Below, in pieces: positions 62,036 to 63,712 of a DNA stretch of 63,712 bases. Within the stretch, counting starts at the first letter, position 1. Each line of letters starts with the position of its first letter. The notes under the pieces are model-generated. The model saw only the letters and a program-made list of their open reading frames with translations, did not search any database and had not been told where the DNA came from. The stretch is from Nevskiales bacterium. GTDB lineage: Bacteria > Pseudomonadota > Gammaproteobacteria > Steroidobacterales > GCA-2729495. A program made the translations under genes and the position numbers. The stretch is taken from NCBI GenBank assembly GCA_011526045.1, contig WYBE01000060.1:1-63712 (forward strand), given 5' to 3'.

Positions 62036-63697
62036 TCACTTCGCCCGCCGGGCGGGTTTTGTGGGTTGCCTTTTCGTGGACTTGCTCCGCTCCTTCTTCC
62101 GCCAGGCGCGCCAACGCTTTTCGGCCTTGTTGACCCCTGCCCTCACGTTGCGGCCGATCTGCTCATAAGCCTCCGTCGGCAGATTGGCGAGTGACACGCG
62201 TGCCGACCACGGCGGCCCGCCGAAGCCGTCGCCGTTGAGAAGCACGGTCCCGAAATTCCGCGCAAGTCCGTACACGATGTCAAGTGGCACGTGCTCCTTC
62301 GTTGCCCATTCCATGAACTCGTCGCCGTGCGTGCGCCGTGCCCAGGCTTCGATGTCGAGCACGGCGTAGTACGCCGCCCGGTTCGGGTCTGCGGGGATCT
62401 CGATGCCCAGGCCCTTCAGCAGTCGGGCCAGGCGCTCGTGCACGATGCGCCGGCAGCGCTGCGTGTAGGCATCGCCCTCGTCCAGCAGCGAGAACAGCGA
62501 GAACAGCGCCATCTGCACCTGCATGGGCAGGGCTACCCCGGCGGTGTGATTCAGCGCCACGTTGCGGCTGTCGGCCACCATGCGATCGATGAACTTCATG
62601 GCCTGCGGATGCGGGGTCAGCGAGGAATAGCGATAGTTCAGCTCGTCGCGCTTCTTCTTCGGCAGCGCGGCAATGGCCGCATCGAAGATGTTGTCCTGGT
62701 GGATGGCGATCACGCCGAGCCGCATGCCCGTGCAGCCGAAATGCTTGGAGTAGGAATAGACGAGGATGGTATTGCGTGGCAGCTCCGCCGCCAGCGAGCG
62801 GAAACCCGGGACGAAGGTGCCGTACACGTCGTCGGTGAGGAGCAGCAGGTCCGGGCGCTTCGTCTTCACGATGGAGACGATCCGCTTCAGCGTGGCCGGG
62901 TCGATTGCGACCGAGGCCGGGTTGCTCGGGTTCACCACAAAGAACGCCTTGACCTTCGGGTTCTCCAGTTTCTTCAGCTCGGAGTCCGGGTAGCGCCAGG
63001 AGTGGCTGCCCTTGTGCATCCCGGACTGCTCGATGTTGACGGTGCGGAAGCCCTCGAGATGGGTCATCTCGATGTAGGGCGTGAAGATCGGCGTGCCGAG
63101 CGCGATCGTGTCCCCCGGCTTCAGCAGGCCGTTGATGCGCAGGCTGTTGAAGAGGTAGCACATGGCCGCCGTGCCACCCTCGACGGCGAAGATGTCGAAC
63201 TTCCCGGGCGGCGGCCGGCCATCGCACATTTCCTTGGTGATGAACTCCTGGGCGATGCGCTCGCAGTGCTGGAGCATGCGGCCTGGCACCGGGTAGTTGT
63301 CGCCGATGATGGAGTCGGCCAGCTCGTGCACGAAGGCATCCGCGTCGAACCCAAGGACGTCGGTACCGTATTCGACCGAGGCCGACAGCAGTGTCTTGCC
63401 CATGCCATTGGGCGCCGCCTTGAGAAACTTCTCGAACCGGCGCGCGATGCCCTTGCGCTGGGGCATCCCGCCGAGATCGGGTTCGTCCCAGTCGCGCTTG
63501 CACTCCGCCAGCGCGAACTGCCCGAGCAGGAAGAATGCCTCTCGTGGCGTCGTAGCCGTCCAGTTCGGATTACCCCGGCCCGCGTTCAGGAACTGCCTGC
63601 TCGCCGCCTTGCCTTGGGTGCGGTCACGGGCGAGCTTGATCAGTTCGTCCTTCAGCTCGAAGGGGCTGAGTTTCATCAGCTCCGGCTTGTGCGTCAT
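62036..63697 (-). CDS. aspD: Bifunctional aspartate transaminase / aspartate 4-decarboxylase
   Basis: PLP enzyme of 553 residues; fold type I with the long N-terminal extension of aspartate beta-decarboxylases (FLNAGRGNPNW, DLGGMPQRKGIARRFEKFL). The PLP Lys is Lys318 in SYSKHFGCTGMRLG; DDVYGTF holds the ring Asp. It releases CO2 from aspartate to give alanine, and can also transaminate. The C-terminus ends in an unusual Lys/Arg tail (about 530-553). Start ATG 63697 follows GGGGAGAG and only 15 bases remain upstream in the window. First gene of the visible fermentation block; an AspT exchanger may lie just outside. Confidence 0.95.
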   Translation of the reverse strand: MTHKPELMKLSPFELKDELIKLARDRTQGKAASRQFLNAGRGNPNWTATTPREAFFLLGQFALAECKRDWDEPDLGGMPQRKGIARRFEKFLKAAPNGMGKTLLSASVEYGTDVLGFDADAFVHELADSIIGDNYPVPGRMLQHCERIAQEFITKEMCDGRPPPGKFDIFAVEGGTAAMCYLFNSLRINGLLKPGDTIALGTPIFTPYIEMTHLEGFRTVNIEQSGMHKGSHSWRYPDSELKKLENPKVKAFFVVNPSNPASVAIDPATLKRIVSIVKTKRPDLLLLTDDVYGTFVPGFRSLAAELPRNTILVYSYSKHFGCTGMRLGVIAIHQDNIFDAAIAALPKKKRDELNYRYSSLTPHPQAMKFIDRMVADSRNVALNHTAGVALPMQVQMALFSLFSLLDEGDAYTQRCRRIVHERLARLLKGLGIEIPADPNRAAYYAVLDIEAWARRTHGDEFMEWATKEHVPLDIVYGLARNFGTVLLNGDGFGGPPWSARVSLANLPTEAYEQIGRNVRAGVNKAEKRWRAWRKKERSKSTKRQPTKPARRAK

Positions 63698-63712
63698 GGT
63701 TGCTCTCCCCGA

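Overview
This is a GC-rich, densely coded stretch of what looks like a gammaproteobacterial chromosome. The evidence is the VPLPA/PEP-CTERM sorting tail, DUF748, DUF3141 and DUF3313 proteins, heme-copper oxidase genes with SenC, and REP-like hairpins. Genus cannot be assigned from this window. I see no rRNA, tRNA, CRISPR array, phage gene or intact transposase. Mobile DNA appears only as small dispersed repeats and two decayed toxin-antitoxin pairs.

Layout. 1-9.5 kb: a PEP-CTERM protein, a LemA/TPM/TPM operon, an amidase, an ArcD-like antiporter, and a GntP permease coupled to a patatin. 9.8-14.1 kb: a secreted beta-propeller plus cupin pair, a small secreted Cys protein plus SpoIIAA-like protein, and a PAS-GAF-SARP regulator. 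14.1-19.0 kb: a CuA-subunit / subunit I / SenC operon. Its subunit I has Asn where oxygen reductases carry the active-site Tyr, so I read it as an sNOR-type nitric oxide reductase (norSY-senC). A ferric-reductase-like flavoprotein and a 31-residue membrane peptide diverge from it. 19-33 kb: envelope and stress proteins (lipase lipoprotein, DUF748, HAD phosphatase, arylsulfatase with a divergent LysR, MscS, and a run of small lipoproteins), plus a TumE/TumA remnant. 33.4-42.7 kb: a five-gene minus-strand run glgP - phosphoketolase - beta-CASP nuclease - LOG - PLD. 42.9-51.2 kb: PPK2, an AbrB/PIN remnant, MarC, a SulP transporter, a DUF3141 (PHA-synthase-like) protein and FabI. 51.3-63.7 kb: a long minus-strand fermentation block.

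The fermentation block is the most coherent system here. In transcription order it encodes aspartate 4-decarboxylase/transaminase, exported asparaginase, an L-serine dehydratase with a Tat-type leader, an MFS transporter, a phosphotransacetylase-type enzyme, acetate kinase, pyruvate formate-lyase and its activase, then a membrane acyltransferase. Read as a pathway: Asn to Asp to Ala, Ser to pyruvate, pyruvate to acetyl-CoA plus formate, acetyl-CoA to acetyl-P to acetate plus ATP. The phosphoketolase about 16 kb away would feed acetyl-P into the same acetate kinase from sugars released by glycogen phosphorylase. Together with the NO reductase and ArcD-like antiporter this suggests a facultative organism using substrate-level phosphorylation and NO handling at low oxygen. 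The predicted export of the serine dehydratase is the least expected feature.

The other recurrent theme is short dispersed repeats placed exactly at gene ends and starts (GGTGCCGG-type inverted pairs and a GATCTGC-containing motif), in places supplying start or stop codons.
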